Below, piece by piece: positions 33,642 through 44,526 of a stretch of DNA of 64,000 bases. Numbering within the stretch: position 1 is the first letter of the stretch; the number at the start of each line of letters is the position of its first letter. The stretch comes from Micromonospora rhizosphaerae (GTDB taxonomy: Bacteria; Actinomycetota; Actinomycetes; Mycobacteriales; Micromonosporaceae), in NCBI RefSeq assembly GCF_900091465.1, contig NZ_FMHV01000002.1, positions 1,674,001 to 1,738,000 on the forward strand, in the 5' to 3' direction. The notes below the pieces were generated by a model, which was not told the DNA's origin, did no database searches, and saw only the letters and a program-made list of their open reading frames with translations. The position numbers were made by a program, and so were the translations under genes.

Positions 33642-33710
33642 TCTCCTTGGAGGAAAGCGAGAGGTTTCCGGGTGCTCCGGACGTGACCGGCGGGTGAAAG
33701 TTCATCCCGA

Positions 33711-33724
33711 GTGATCTGGGTCAC
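33711..33724. promoter_or_regulatory. Crp-like palindrome upstream of S8 protease
   Basis: GTGATCTGGGTCAC fits GTGA-N6-TCAC, the core of a Crp-type site, about 70 bases before the protease start. The outer T/A bases of the full consensus are missing. Confidence 0.3.
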
Positions 33725-34012
33725 TGGGGTGCCCCGGCCACGCCGCCGCCCTCCTCCGCCACGCTCACCCTGCTGACCGGCGACCGCGTCACCGTCGAAG
33801 CCACCGGCTCCGGCTGCGGCCCGGGCGAGAATCGAGCCCGCCACCGCGAACGCTGTGATCCGGCAGAGCTGCGGCCCCGACGGACACCTGCACGTCATCC
33901 CGGCCGGGTGGCGGCGCAACTGGGCCCGGTGCTCGACCCGGCGCTCTTCGACGTCACCACCCTGATCGCCGACGGCTACGACGACGCTCCGGTCGATCGC
34001 TACAGAGTCGGC
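33725..34012 (+). pseudogene. Fossil of a second subtilase propeptide
   Basis: [20 protein letters not shown] matches the propeptide start of the neighbouring protease (RTVTLLTGDTVHVSTVDG). Further on, [20 protein letters not shown] matches LDERLFDISTLVGFGYDDSR. Between them, DGHLHVIPA (matching DVRVIPA) is in a different frame, so the piece has a compensated frameshift. There is no signal peptide and no catalytic domain; the frame runs on into the phoH leader. It is oriented opposite to the intact protease. Confidence 0.75.
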
Positions 34013-34189
34013 ACTAGCCGAGGCGCGTCCGTGCCACTAGCGTCTAGGCATGGCACGGGGTTTTCCCGGGTCAGCCGGACAGCCCGGACCTGCGACCTCG
34101 CGCACGGGGCCCGCATCCGACCCCGTGTCCACCGGGCACCGGACGAGGCGGAACACGGGTGGCCGGGTGCCCATCCGCGGAGCAGGCCT

Positions 34190-35605
34190 GTGACGACTCG
34201 CCGTACCCCCGCCGGTACCGACCAGACCCCGGCCGCGACCTCCACGACCCGCCGGACCACCCGGAGCCGCCGCACGGCGGCCGCCGCGTCGGCCGGCACG
34301 AAGGAGCCCCGACCAGGCGGCCAGGCCTTCGTCCTGGACACGTCGGTCCTCCTCTCCGATCCTGCGGCGTTCCACCGCTTCGCCGAGCACGAGGTGGTGC
34401 TGCCCCTCGTGGTCATCTCCGAGCTGGAGGGCAAGCGGCACCACCCCGAACTCGGCTGGTTCGCCCGGCAGTCGCTGCGCATGCTCGACGAGCTGCGGGT
34501 GAAGCACGGCCGGCTGGACCGGCCCCTGCCCGCCAACGATCTGGGCGGCACGCTCCGGGTGGAGCTCAACCACACCGACGACGGAGTGCTGCCCCCTGGC
34601 TATCGCACCGATTCGAACGACGCCCGGATCCTCTCCGTGGCGCTCAACCTCGCCGCTGAGGGGCGGGAGGTCACCCTGGTCAGCAAGGACATGCCGCTAC
34701 GGGTGAAGGCGGCCGCGGTGGGCCTGCGGGCGGACGAGTACCGGCACGGCCAGGCCAGCGATCCCACCTGGACCGGGATGGCCGAGCTCGAGTTGGGTGA
34801 GGAGCAGATCGCCCAGCTCTACGCGGGCGAGAAGGTGGACCTGGACGACGCGGCCGGCCTGCCCTGCCACACCGGGCTGGTGCTGCACTCGCCCCGTGGC
34901 TCGGCGCTCGGCCGGGTGCTGCCCGACAAGACCGTACGACTGGTCCGCGGCGACCGGGAGGCGTTCGGTGTGCACGGCCGCTCGGCCGAGCAGCGGATCG
35001 CCCTCGACCTGCTGCTCGACGAGTCCATCGGCATCGTCTCGCTCGGCGGGCGCGCGGGCACCGGCAAGTCGGCTCTGGCGCTCTGCGCCGGGCTGGAGGC
35101 GGTGATGGAGCGCCGCCGGCACCGGAAGGTGATCGTCTTCCGTCCGCTCTACGCGGTCGGCGGTCAGGAGCTCGGCTACCTTCCCGGCTCGGAGTCCGAG
35201 AAGATGTCGCCCTGGGCCCAGGCGGTCTTCGACACCCTCGGTTCGGTGGTGCACGAGAACGTGTTGGAGGAGGTCACCTCCCGGGGCCTGCTCGAGGTGC
35301 TCCCGCTCACCCACATCCGGGGCCGGAGCCTGCACGACGCCTTCGTCATCGTCGATGAGGCGCAGTCGCTGGAACGCGGGGTACTGCTCACCGTGCTGTC
35401 CCGGATCGGCCAGGGGTCGCGGGTGGTGCTCACCCACGACGTCGCCCAGCGGGACAACCTGCGGGTCGGGCGGCACGACGGGGTGACCGCGGTGATCGAG
35501 GCGCTGAAGGGCCATCACCTCTTCGCCCACGTCACGCTCAGCCGTTCGGAGCGGTCACCCATCGCCGCGATGGTGACGGATCTGTTGGAGGATATTCCGC
35601 TCTGA
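34190..35605 (+). CDS. phoH2: PIN-PhoH2 fusion protein (RNase/RNA helicase)
   Basis: 471 residues. After a basic, Thr/Arg-rich N-terminus (1-42), a PIN nuclease domain (about 44-175) shows [19 protein letters not shown] and [13 protein letters not shown] acidic motifs. A PhoH ATPase domain (about 260-470) follows, with [18 protein letters not shown] (P-loop) and [13 protein letters not shown] (Walker B). M. tuberculosis PhoH2 is an RNA helicase and sequence-specific RNase. The GTG start shown has AGCAGG upstream; the frame is open further but that part is subtilase fossil. No small antitoxin gene (PhoAT-like) is evident upstream. Confidence 0.92.
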   Translation: MTTRRTPAGTDQTPAATSTTRRTTRSRRTAAAASAGTKEPRPGGQAFVLDTSVLLSDPAAFHRFAEHEVVLPLVVISELEGKRHHPELGWFARQSLRMLDELRVKHGRLDRPLPANDLGGTLRVELNHTDDGVLPPGYRTDSNDARILSVALNLAAEGREVTLVSKDMPLRVKAAAVGLRADEYRHGQASDPTWTGMAELELGEEQIAQLYAGEKVDLDDAAGLPCHTGLVLHSPRGSALGRVLPDKTVRLVRGDREAFGVHGRSAEQRIALDLLLDESIGIVSLGGRAGTGKSALALCAGLEAVMERRRHRKVIVFRPLYAVGGQELGYLPGSESEKMSPWAQAVFDTLGSVVHENVLEEVTSRGLLEVLPLTHIRGRSLHDAFVIVDEAQSLERGVLLTVLSRIGQGSRVVLTHDVAQRDNLRVGRHDGVTAVIEALKGHHLFAHVTLSRSERSPIAAMVTDLLEDIPL

Positions 35606-35650
35606 CACCCAAACCGTGTCAGTTCTGTCCGCATTTGCGGGTGTTCACTT

Positions 35651-35666
35651 TGTGACGCAGGTCACA
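35651..35666. promoter_or_regulatory. Perfect Crp-type operator
   Basis: TGTGACGCAGGTCACA matches TGTGA-N6-TCACA exactly and extends to TTTGTGAC...GTCACAAA. It is in the 285-base leader before the SLT-type gene at 35891. Crp control of cell-wall lytic genes is known from M. tuberculosis rpfA. Confidence 0.65.
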
Positions 35667-35890
35667 AAAGGGCCTCTTGGTTTCCCATCAGCCTCACTGT
35701 GCGCAATGGTGTCCAACGAGCGCCCACGCACCGGCAAGATCGTTGACGGTCGTTTCGTCACACGATGACGAAGATCGGCGAGCGCCAGTGCGTCGGCTGC
35801 GACCGTGGGTCGGGGCGCTCACGGCGGCGGCGCGGCCACGGACGGCCACGCCTGGCGTCGTGTCCTTGCCCCCGACGAAGGGACCACTTC

Positions 35891-36565
35891 GTGAGTCGGC
35901 TGTGGAGCCGGTTCGGCGCCCGCACGGCCGCTGTCGCACTGCTCTCCCTGGGCGTTGCCGGCGGCTTCTACCTGGGCGAAGACCGACAGACTCAGCAGGA
36001 GGGCCTGACCGCGCAGGTCGGCCTGGAGGTCGACCAGGCGGAGTACGCGTACCAGCGTGATCGGCAGGCCGACCACCGCATCGATTCGGCCAAGCAGCGG
36101 GCCGCCGAGTACCAGGCGAAGCTGCGGGCCGCCGCGGCGGCGAAGGAGGCCGCCGAGCGGGCCCGCGAGGCCGAGGCCGCCGCGGCGTCCCGAAAGAAGG
36201 CGCGCGAGGCGGACGCGGCGACCAAGCCGTACGACGGCCCGATCCCCACCTCCTGTGAGGAGTACAGCGGCAACCGGCAGATCGGCTGCGCGCTGATGCT
36301 CGAGGCGGGCTTCGGCATCGACCAGTTCCCGTGCCTGGACAAGCTCTGGACCAAGGAGAGCGGCTGGAACCACAAGGCCTACAACGCCTCGTCCGGCGCG
36401 TACGGGATCCCGCAGGCCCTGCCCGGCAGCAAGATGGCCACGGTCGCCGACGACTGGAAGACCAACCCGGCCACCCAGATCAAGTGGGGCCTCGGCTACA
36501 TCGAGGGCCGGTACGACGACCCGTGCGGCGCCTGGCAGCACTCGCAGAGCAGCGGCTGGTACTGA
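35891..36565 (+). CDS. Secreted or anchored SLT-type cell-wall protein
   Basis: 224 residues from GTG 35891 with GAAGGGA upstream. Residues 11-27 form a signal or anchor helix. Residues 45-112 are Ala/Glu/Lys/Arg-rich coiled coil. From about 118 a lytic-transglycosylase-like domain has CLDKLWTKESGWNHKAYN, with E156 as the likely catalytic glutamate, then SSGAYGIPQALPGSKMA and a C-terminal GLGYIEGRYDDPCGAW. Two conserved-looking cysteine pairs may form disulfides. It should cut or remodel peptidoglycan. A Crp-type site and a long leader precede it. Confidence 0.85.
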   Translation: MSRLWSRFGARTAAVALLSLGVAGGFYLGEDRQTQQEGLTAQVGLEVDQAEYAYQRDRQADHRIDSAKQRAAEYQAKLRAAAAAKEAAERAREAEAAAASRKKAREADAATKPYDGPIPTSCEEYSGNRQIGCALMLEAGFGIDQFPCLDKLWTKESGWNHKAYNASSGAYGIPQALPGSKMATVADDWKTNPATQIKWGLGYIEGRYDDPCGAWQHSQSSGWY

Positions 36566-36574
36566 CCTGACGTC

Positions 36575-36615
36575 GACGACGGCGGGGTGTGTGGAATGCA
36601 CACCCCGCCGTCGTC
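36575..36615 (+). terminator. Perfect 17-bp terminator hairpin
   Basis: GACGACGGCGGGGTGTG pairs with CACACCCCGCCGTCGTC around TGGAATG, ten bases after the stop of the SLT-type gene. Confidence 0.9.
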
Positions 36616-36679
36616 GTGTCGCGGTGTGGCGCGGCACGACAAGTGGCGGGCGGCCGCGATTGCTGATAGCTCTTAGTAA

Positions 36680-37339
36680 GTGACCTGGCGCAGTGGCCCG
36701 ACGGGCGACGACCCCCACCGGTTCGGCACCGAGGCGTTCTACGCCTCGCTCGGCCGGGCCTTCGTCGCCATGTGCGCGGTGGTGCCGGTCCTCTTCCTCA
36801 TCGAGGCGCTCGACGTCGGGCTGCACGCCAACCTCGACCTGGCCGCCGGCATCATCCCGCACCGGATCCAGGGGCTGGACGGCGTCATCTTCTCGCCGTT
36901 CCTGCACGCCGACTTCACCCACCTCTACAGCAACAGCATCCCGCTGATCCTGCTCGGCACCTTCGTGCTCGCCGCCGGCACCCGCCGGTTCCTCTGGTCG
37001 ACCATGGTGATCGTTCTGGTCAGCGGGCTGGGGGTGTGGTTCACCGGCTCGCCCAACTCGGTGGTGGTGGGCGCCAGCGGCGTCATCTTCGGCTATCTGG
37101 GCATCCTGCTCACCCGCGGCATCGTCGAGCGGAGTTGGTGGAACTTCGCGGTGGTCCTGCTGGTCGGCCTGCTCTACGGCTGGCAGTTGTTCGGCATCCT
37201 CCCCACCGACGAGCGCATCTCCTGGCAGGGGCACCTGTTCGGGTTGCTCGGCGGGGTGGTGTCGGCGATCCTCTTTCGCCGGCGCCGGCCCGAGCTGGCC
37301 GCGCCCCAGCAGTCGGAGTCCCCGCTCACCCTGCTCTGA
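36680..37339 (+). CDS. Rhomboid-family intramembrane serine protease
   Basis: 219 residues with about six membrane helices. The catalytic pair is S133 in GASGVIFGYLG and H185 in WQGHLFGLLGG. The HADFTHLYSNSIPL motif (H81, N85) in helix 2 is the conserved HxxxN of rhomboids. It cleaves membrane proteins within the bilayer; the substrate is unknown. GTG start without a clear ribosome site, so the N-terminus could be shorter. Confidence 0.9.
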   Translation: MTWRSGPTGDDPHRFGTEAFYASLGRAFVAMCAVVPVLFLIEALDVGLHANLDLAAGIIPHRIQGLDGVIFSPFLHADFTHLYSNSIPLILLGTFVLAAGTRRFLWSTMVIVLVSGLGVWFTGSPNSVVVGASGVIFGYLGILLTRGIVERSWWNFAVVLLVGLLYGWQLFGILPTDERISWQGHLFGLLGGVVSAILFRRRRPELAAPQQSESPLTLL

Positions 37340-37452
37340 CGCCGGGCCCGCGCCACGTCCGAACAGGTCGGAGATGCTTGCCCGGGGTCGCCCGCCCGCC
37401 TACCGTCGGCATCAGCACGCGTTGATCCGTGAGGCGAAAGTGACGGTACGTC

Positions 37453-38421
37453 ATGCGCGAGGTCGATGTCGCCGTGATCGGGGCCGGTCCGGCCGGGCTC
37501 TTCACCGCGTACTACGCCGGGTTCCGCGGGCTCTCCGTCGCGGTCGTCGACGCGCTGCCCGAGCCCGGCGGTCAGATCACCGCGATGTACCCGGAGAAAC
37601 TGATCTTCGACGTCGCCGGCCTCCCCACGATCAAGGGGCGGGATCTGGTGGCCAACCTGGTCGCCCAGGCCGCGCCCTTCGCGCCGGATTACCTGCTCGG
37701 CACCCGGGCGGAGAAGCTCTCCTACACCGACGGGCGGCCGGTGCTCGGCCTCGCCGGCGGGCAGCAGTTGGGCTGCGGGGCGGTGATCATCACCGGTGGG
37801 CTGGGCAGCTTCACGCCCCGGCCGCTGCCGGTGGCCGACAGCTTCGCCGGCACCGGGATCGTCTACTTCGTACCGCAGCCGGCCGAGCTGGCCGACCGGG
37901 ACGTGCTGATCGTCGGCGGCGGGGACTCCGCCTTCGACTGGGCGCTGACGCTCCAGCCGCTGGCCCGCTCGGTGACCCTGGTGCACCGTCGGGAGAAGTT
38001 CCGCGCCCACGCGTCGACCGTCTCCCGGGTGCTGGGTCTGCCGGTCCGGGTGGTGGTCAACGCCGAGGTGACCCGGCTGCACGGCGACGATCGGGTGACC
38101 GGCGCGGAGATCACCATCCGGGGTGGCACAGCCGAGCTTCTGCCGGTCGACACGGTGATCGCCGCCCTCGGGTTCACTGCCGACCTCGGGCCGCTCGCCG
38201 AATGGGGGCTGCGGCTGGACCGCCGGCACGTCGTGGTCGACAGCGCGATGGCGACGAACCTGCCCCGGGTCTTCGCCGCCGGCGACATCACCGAATATCC
38301 GGGGAAGGTCCGGCTGATCGCGACCGGCTTCGGCGAGGCCGCCACCGCGGTGAACAACGCGGCGGTGGCCATCGACCCGAGCGCCCACCTCTTCCCCGGC
38401 CACTCCTCCGACGCCAGCTGA
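37453..38421 (+). CDS. Ferredoxin/flavodoxin--NADP reductase, thioredoxin-reductase type
   Basis: 322 residues. The FAD motif VAVIGAGPAGLFTAYYAGFR, EPGGQITAMYPEKLIFDVAG and the NADP motif VLIVGGGDSAFDWAL, then VTLVHRREKFRAH and FAAGDITEYPGKVRLIATGF, match the FNR2 group (YumC-like). The CxxC pair of thioredoxin reductases is absent, so it passes electrons between NADPH and ferredoxin rather than thioredoxin. No ferredoxin gene is adjacent. Confidence 0.92.
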   Translation: MREVDVAVIGAGPAGLFTAYYAGFRGLSVAVVDALPEPGGQITAMYPEKLIFDVAGLPTIKGRDLVANLVAQAAPFAPDYLLGTRAEKLSYTDGRPVLGLAGGQQLGCGAVIITGGLGSFTPRPLPVADSFAGTGIVYFVPQPAELADRDVLIVGGGDSAFDWALTLQPLARSVTLVHRREKFRAHASTVSRVLGLPVRVVVNAEVTRLHGDDRVTGAEITIRGGTAELLPVDTVIAALGFTADLGPLAEWGLRLDRRHVVVDSAMATNLPRVFAAGDITEYPGKVRLIATGFGEAATAVNNAAVAIDPSAHLFPGHSSDAS

Positions 38422-38479
38422 GCCCCGATCCAGGCCGGAGCGTGGCCGGATCGAGACCGGCCGCTGCCACGGTGGACGG

Positions 38480-40174
<1,695 letters not shown>

Positions 40175-40181
40175 CCTGAGT

Positions 40182-40868
40182 TCAGGGCAGGCCGATCAGG
40201 TCGGCCATCAGGCCGGTCTGGTGGTCGAAGTACTCGTCCCGGTGCGGGACCGAGCGGTTGAGCCGGCCGAAGAGCTCGAAGCTGATCAGCCCGAAGAGCT
40301 GGGTCCAGCCGGCCATGCCGCGGGCCAGCACCGCCTCGGGCAGGCCGGGGAAGAAGCCGGCGGCGATCTCCGCCAGGTCCGCGCGGACCGGCTCGGGCAG
40401 GTCGTCGTCGGGCGGCGTGAGCTGGCCGCTGGCCAATCCGTCGTTCAGGATGCCGACCAGCACAACCGGGGGGCGCTGCGCTGGCCGGACGGTGTCCTCG
40501 GGGGCCGCGTAGCCGGGCACCGGGCTGCCGTAGAGCAGGGCGTACTCGGCCGGGTGGGCCAGCGCCCAGGCGCGGGCCGCCCGGCAGGCGGCATGCCAGC
40601 GTCCGCGCAGGTCGCGCCGGTCGAGAGCGGCGTCGGCCGCCTCCACCGCCGCGCCCAGCGCCTCGTACGCCTCGAGGATGAGCGCGGTGAGCAGGTCGTC
40701 CCGGCTGGAGAAGTAGCGGTAGATCGCGGACGAGACCATGCCCATGTCCCGGGCGACCGCCCGCAGCGACAGGTTGGCGCCGTCGGTGGCCAGGTGGCGG
40801 CGGGCCACGGCCTTGATCTCGTCGATCATGCCGGCGCGGACCCGGGCGCGGAGGGAGTGGGCGACCAT
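40182..40868 (-). CDS. TetR-family repressor
   Basis: 228 residues. The helix-turn-helix is LSLRAVARDMGMVSSAIYRY (about 33-52) followed by FSSRDDLLTALI; the C-terminal TetR ligand domain ends in LFGLISFELFGRLNR. It is divergent from an epimerase gene, with palindromic operators between, so it likely represses both. The ligand is unknown. Confidence 0.92.
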   Translation of the reverse strand: MVAHSLRARVRAGMIDEIKAVARRHLATDGANLSLRAVARDMGMVSSAIYRYFSSRDDLLTALILEAYEALGAAVEAADAALDRRDLRGRWHAACRAARAWALAHPAEYALLYGSPVPGYAAPEDTVRPAQRPPVVLVGILNDGLASGQLTPPDDDLPEPVRADLAEIAAGFFPGLPEAVLARGMAGWTQLFGLISFELFGRLNRSVPHRDEYFDHQTGLMADLIGLP

Positions 40869-40906
40869 GCACCCACTCTGCCATGCTTGAGAGCGCCAAT
40901 CAAAAC

Positions 40907-40980
40907 CGAGAGCACCGCTCTTGACTTGGCGGCGCCTCGACCGTCATGCTGATGCCGTCGCAACGAGAGCAGTGCTCTCG
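40907..40980. promoter_or_regulatory. Two TetR-type operators
   Basis: CGAGAGCAGTGCTCTCG (40964-40980) is a perfect 8-1-8 palindrome. CGAGAGCACCGCTCTTG (40907-40923) is an imperfect copy 57 bases away and overlaps a TTGACT -35-like box. They lie between the TetR start at 40868 and the epimerase start at 41014. Confidence 0.75.
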
Positions 40981-41013
40981 AATCGGATCCCTGCTTTGGA
41001 AGGTGGGCCTCCC

Positions 41014-41961
41014 ATGGCTCTGCACGTGATCGTCGGCGCCGGACCCGTCGGCACCGCCACCGCCCGGCTGCTCGTCGAGCGGGGCGAGCGGGTGCGGGTG
41101 GTGACCCGCCGGGGCGCCGGACCCGAGCACCCCGCCGTCGAGCGGGTAGCCGCGGACGCCACCGACGCGGACCAGCTGGCCGCGCTGACCGAGGGCGCAG
41201 CTGCCCTCTACAACTGCGCCAACCCCCCGTACCACCGGTGGCCGACCGACTGGCCGCCGCTCGCCGGGGCGCTGCTCACCGCGGCCGAGCGGACCGGCGC
41301 CGTGCTCGCCACCGTCGGCAACCTCTACGGGTACGGCCCGGTCGACGTGCCGATGAGCGAGGCGACCCCGCTGCGCCCCAGCAGCGTCAAGGGGCAGGTG
41401 CGGGTGCGGATGTGGCAGGAGGCGCTGGCCGCCCACCGGGCCGGGCGGGTGCGGGTCACCGAGGTGCGCGGCTCGGACTACCTCGGCGCGGGCGCCCAGT
41501 CGGTCGTCACCGTCCTCGTCCTGCCCCGGGTGCTCGCCGGGAAGCGGGCCTTCGTGCCGGCGGACCTGGACGCGCCGCACAGCTGGACGTACGTCGGTGA
41601 CGTGGCCCGGACCGTGGTGGCCGCGGCCGGCGACGAGCGCGCCCACGGGCGGGCCTGGCACGTGCCGACCGGACCGGCGGTGTCGCCGCGCGCGATCGCG
41701 GCCCGGGCGGCGGAGCTGGCGGGTGCTCCGACGCCGAAGCTGTCCCGGATGCCGGCGGCGGCGCTCCGGCTCGCCGGGCTGTTCGACCCGACCGCCCGCG
41801 AGATGCGGGAGATGGCCTACCAGTTCGACCGGCCGTTCGTGCTCGACTCCGCCGCCGCCACCGACGCCTTCGGCATCAAGCCGACCCCGCTGGACGACGC
41901 CCTCGCGGAGACCATCGCGGGCCTGCGCCCAGACCCCGCCGAAGCACTGACACGGGCGTAG
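41014..41961 (+). CDS. NAD(P)-dependent epimerase/dehydratase (extended SDR)
   Basis: 315 residues. The Rossmann motif VIVGAGPVGTATARLLVERG is at the N-terminus, ATVGNLYGYG takes the place of the catalytic Tyr region, and DAPHSWTYVGDVARTVVAA is typical of the atypical SDR/NmrA-like epimerases. The YxxxK motif of classical SDRs is not evident. The ATG has GGAAGG upstream. Its neighbour is a divergent TetR gene, the usual context of an inducible detoxifying or catabolic reductase. Confidence 0.82.
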   Translation: MALHVIVGAGPVGTATARLLVERGERVRVVTRRGAGPEHPAVERVAADATDADQLAALTEGAAALYNCANPPYHRWPTDWPPLAGALLTAAERTGAVLATVGNLYGYGPVDVPMSEATPLRPSSVKGQVRVRMWQEALAAHRAGRVRVTEVRGSDYLGAGAQSVVTVLVLPRVLAGKRAFVPADLDAPHSWTYVGDVARTVVAAAGDERAHGRAWHVPTGPAVSPRAIAARAAELAGAPTPKLSRMPAAALRLAGLFDPTAREMREMAYQFDRPFVLDSAAATDAFGIKPTPLDDALAETIAGLRPDPAEALTRA

Positions 41962-42223
41962 CGACCCGTTTGCCCGCACCCCCCGCAGGCGGCCGGCCCC
42001 CCTGGCCGCCTGGGGTGGCGGGGAGCAGCACCAGCAGCAACAGCAGGCCCAGGCCGAACGAGACCACCGCGGCGGCGATCCCGTCGGCCAGCCGTACGCC
42101 CAACTCGCCGTTGATCCGGGACTGAACGGCCACCGCGACCCCGGAGACGGTCGCCAGCCCGATGCCGGCGATCCGCCGCGCGGTCGGCAGCGTGGGGGGT
42201 GCCGCGATCCCGGTCGCGCTCAC
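41876..42223 (-). pseudogene. Truncated YdcZ/DUF606-type DMT transporter
   Basis: The first 65 residues (RRIAGIGLATVSGVAVAVQS, then RINGELGVRLADGIAAAVVS) match the first two helices of a YdcZ-type drug/metabolite transporter. After LLPATPGG the sequence becomes Gly/Pro/Arg-rich and runs into the 3' end of the epimerase gene on the other strand. Intact members have about 300 residues. The GTG overlaps the glpX stop by GTGA, so the original gene was coupled to glpX. Confidence 0.6.
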
Positions 42224-43251
42224 TCCTGCTCGGCCAGCGGACGGCCGTCGAAGTCGACCGCCGAGTAGAGGGCCAGCTTCTCCAGCCGGTGGTACGAGTC
42301 GATCACCCGGATGGTGCCGCTCTTGGAGCGCATCACGATCGACTGGGTGTACGCCCCGCCGGCCCGGTAGCGCACGCCGCGCAGCAGGTCGCCGGAGGTG
42401 ATCCCGGTCGCCACGAAGAAGCAGTTGTCCCCGGTGACCAGGTCGTCGGTGGAGAGCACCCGGTCCAGGTCGTGCCCGGCGGCGATGGCCTTGGCGCGCT
42501 CCTCGTCATCGCGCGGCCAGAGCTTGGCCTGCATGGCGCCGCCCATGCACTTGAGCGCGCAGGCCGCGGTGATCCCCTCCGGGGTGCCGCCGATGCCCAT
42601 CAGCACGTCAACGTCGGACTCGCCGCGGGCCGCCGCGATGGCGCCGGCGATGTCGCCGTCGGTGATGAAGCGGATCCCCGCGCCGGTCCGCCGGATCTCC
42701 TTGACCAGGTCGGCGTGGCGGGGCCGGTCCAGCACGCAGACGCGGACCTCGGAGACGTCGGTCCCCTTGGCCTTGGCGATCCGGCGCAGGTTCTCCGCCA
42801 CCCCGGCGTTGATGTCGACCACGTCGGCGTACGTCGGGCCGACGGCGAGCTTCTCCATGTAGAAGACGGCGCTGGGGTCGTACATCGCGCCGCGCTCGGC
42901 CACCGCGAGCACCGCGAGGGCGTTCGGCATGCCCTTGCTCATCAGCGTGGTGCCGTCGATCGGGTCGACCGCCACGTCCACCTCGGGGCCCGTGCCGTCA
43001 CCGACCTCCTCGCCGTTGAAGAGCATCGGGGCGTTGTCCTTCTCGCCCTCGCCGATCACCACCACGCCCCGCATCGGGATCGAGTTGATCAGCTTGCGCA
43101 TGGCGTCGACGGCTGCCCCGTCGCCGCCCTCCTTGTCACCGCGGCCGACCCACCGGCCGGCGGCCATCGCCGCGGCCTCGGTGACCCGGACCAGGTCGAG
43201 GGCAAGGTTACGGTCGAGATCCTGGGGGATCCGCGTCCTGGTGTTCGTCAT
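42220..43251 (-). CDS. glpX: Fructose-1,6-bisphosphatase class II
   Basis: 343 residues. It hydrolyses fructose-1,6-bisphosphate to fructose-6-phosphate, the irreversible step of gluconeogenesis. Metal/phosphate-site motifs: [48 protein letters not shown] and [20 protein letters not shown]. GlpX is the only FBPase type in mycobacteria. It is divergent from the DUF4245 gene, the same pairing as in mycobacteria (Rv1099c and its neighbour). Confidence 0.96.
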   Translation of the reverse strand: MTNTRTRIPQDLDRNLALDLVRVTEAAAMAAGRWVGRGDKEGGDGAAVDAMRKLINSIPMRGVVVIGEGEKDNAPMLFNGEEVGDGTGPEVDVAVDPIDGTTLMSKGMPNALAVLAVAERGAMYDPSAVFYMEKLAVGPTYADVVDINAGVAENLRRIAKAKGTDVSEVRVCVLDRPRHADLVKEIRRTGAGIRFITDGDIAGAIAAARGESDVDVLMGIGGTPEGITAACALKCMGGAMQAKLWPRDDEERAKAIAAGHDLDRVLSTDDLVTGDNCFFVATGITSGDLLRGVRYRAGGAYTQSIVMRSKSGTIRVIDSYHRLEKLALYSAVDFDGRPLAEQE

Positions 43252-43491
43252 GACGGCTTCCTCCTCGCGACGATGCGGGGTGGACCGGCAGGATGCGGCC
43301 GTCGCCGCTGCCGGCTTTGTCGCTGATCCTCACACGATGGCCAACGTAGCGCTGGGCCGGGGCGGGGATCGCCCGGTTCCCGCCAACCGGGCGGCCGCGG
43401 GAGCGTGCTCCTCCAGGCGATCGCCGCGGCGCCCTCGCCGGCCGCGGCGGTGGCCCGCTGGCCGCCGATCGGGGGCTGCGAGAATGGGCGG

Positions 43492-44274
43492 GTGGAACCC
43501 GCACAGCCCGCCGACCGCAAGCCCGCCGACACCACCCCGCCGGACGGCCAGCCGCCGGTCCGGCCGGTCGCCGAGCCGGCCCCGCCGGCCGGGGAGCCGG
43601 CACTGGTGGAGCCCACGGCTCCAGCCACCGGCGGCGAGCCGGCGCCCCGCGCCGGGGCGGGTGAGCCGGCGCAGGTCGAGCCGGTCCCTGGAGCGGCCCG
43701 GGCTGGGGCGAGCATCGACCCGGGGCTTTCCGGCGATTACCCCGCGCCGCCCGCCCGCCTGGACAAGCAACGCTCCGAGCGGTCGCCGAAGGACATGGCG
43801 CTTTCGCTGCTGGTGCTGCTGGTCCCGATCGCGCTGCTGCTCGCCTTCTACCGGGGCGTCCTCGGTGGCGACCAGCCCTCCACCGTCGACCCGACGCCCG
43901 CCGTGGAGCAGGCGCGAGCGGCCAACGCCTTCCCGGTCAGCCAGCCGAACGGCCTCGGCTCCGACTGGCGTACGGTCAGCGCCCACTACCAGGCGCAGGA
44001 CGGAGGGTCGACGCTGCGGATCGGCTACCTGACCCCGGAGGGGCGTGGCGTGCAGCTCGTGCAGAGCAACCTGCCCGCCGACCGGCTGCTGCCGGCCGAG
44101 CTGAGCGGCGGGCAGCCGCAGGGCCCGGCCGACCTGGCCGGGGAGAGCTGGCAGCGCTACACCGCCCGGGGCAACGAGCAGGCGCTCGTGCTGCTCGAGC
44201 CGAGCCGGACGGTGATCGTGGTCGGTGACGCCCGGGAGCGGGAGCTGCGCCAGCTCGCCGGCGCGCTCCGCTGA
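43492..44274 (+). CDS. DUF4245 membrane-anchored protein
   Basis: 260 residues from GTG 43492. Residues 1-100 are Pro/Ala/Glu-rich and disordered, with repeated PxxGEPA units. One helix spans about 106-123 (SLLVLLVPIALLLAFYRG). The outer domain has VSQPNGLGSDWRTVSAHYQA, LRIGYLTPEGRGVQLVQS and ESWQRYTARGNEQALVLLEP, the DUF4245 pattern. The function is unknown. The conserved neighbour is glpX. An earlier start at 43405 would reach into the divergent promoter. Confidence 0.88.
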   Translation: MEPAQPADRKPADTTPPDGQPPVRPVAEPAPPAGEPALVEPTAPATGGEPAPRAGAGEPAQVEPVPGAARAGASIDPGLSGDYPAPPARLDKQRSERSPKDMALSLLVLLVPIALLLAFYRGVLGGDQPSTVDPTPAVEQARAANAFPVSQPNGLGSDWRTVSAHYQAQDGGSTLRIGYLTPEGRGVQLVQSNLPADRLLPAELSGGQPQGPADLAGESWQRYTARGNEQALVLLEPSRTVIVVGDARERELRQLAGALR

Positions 44275-44329
44275 CCCGCGTCCCCTCCCGACCCCGGGCA
44301 TTTCCGCTGGGCCGCCCCGGCTCGCTTCA

Positions 44330-44352
44330 CCCGGACGCCTGACGCGTCCGGG
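44330..44352 (+). terminator. Short 9-bp hairpin
   Basis: CCCGGACGC and GCGTCCGGG pair around CTGAC, 56 bases after the DUF4245 stop. The rest of the 252-base gap holds no gene; its last part is the promoter of the lipoprotein gene. Confidence 0.6.
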
Positions 44353-44526
44353 CCGATCCGGGGACAGGGATTGCGGAAGGCCGCTTCAGGGAACAGAAGG
44401 GTGCACGAGCTCGCCGGGTCGCGCCGTCGGCCGGAGGCGGCTCGTGCGCCGGAGCCGGCGTCAGGGCTGCGGCGCCACGCCTCCGGCGCCTGCCGTGGGC
44501 CGGATGACCCACCTGGAGAGATTCAC

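Noticed and set aside
33908..34189. Extended N-terminus of the PhoH protein
   Set aside because: The frame is open, but this part matches a subtilase propeptide remnant; the PIN domain needs only the GTG at 34190.
35667..35890. Possible c-di-AMP (ydaO) riboswitch in the leader of the SLT-type gene
   Set aside because: Long leader and cell-wall target fit the idea, but I could not find the conserved core motifs; a covariance search would be needed.
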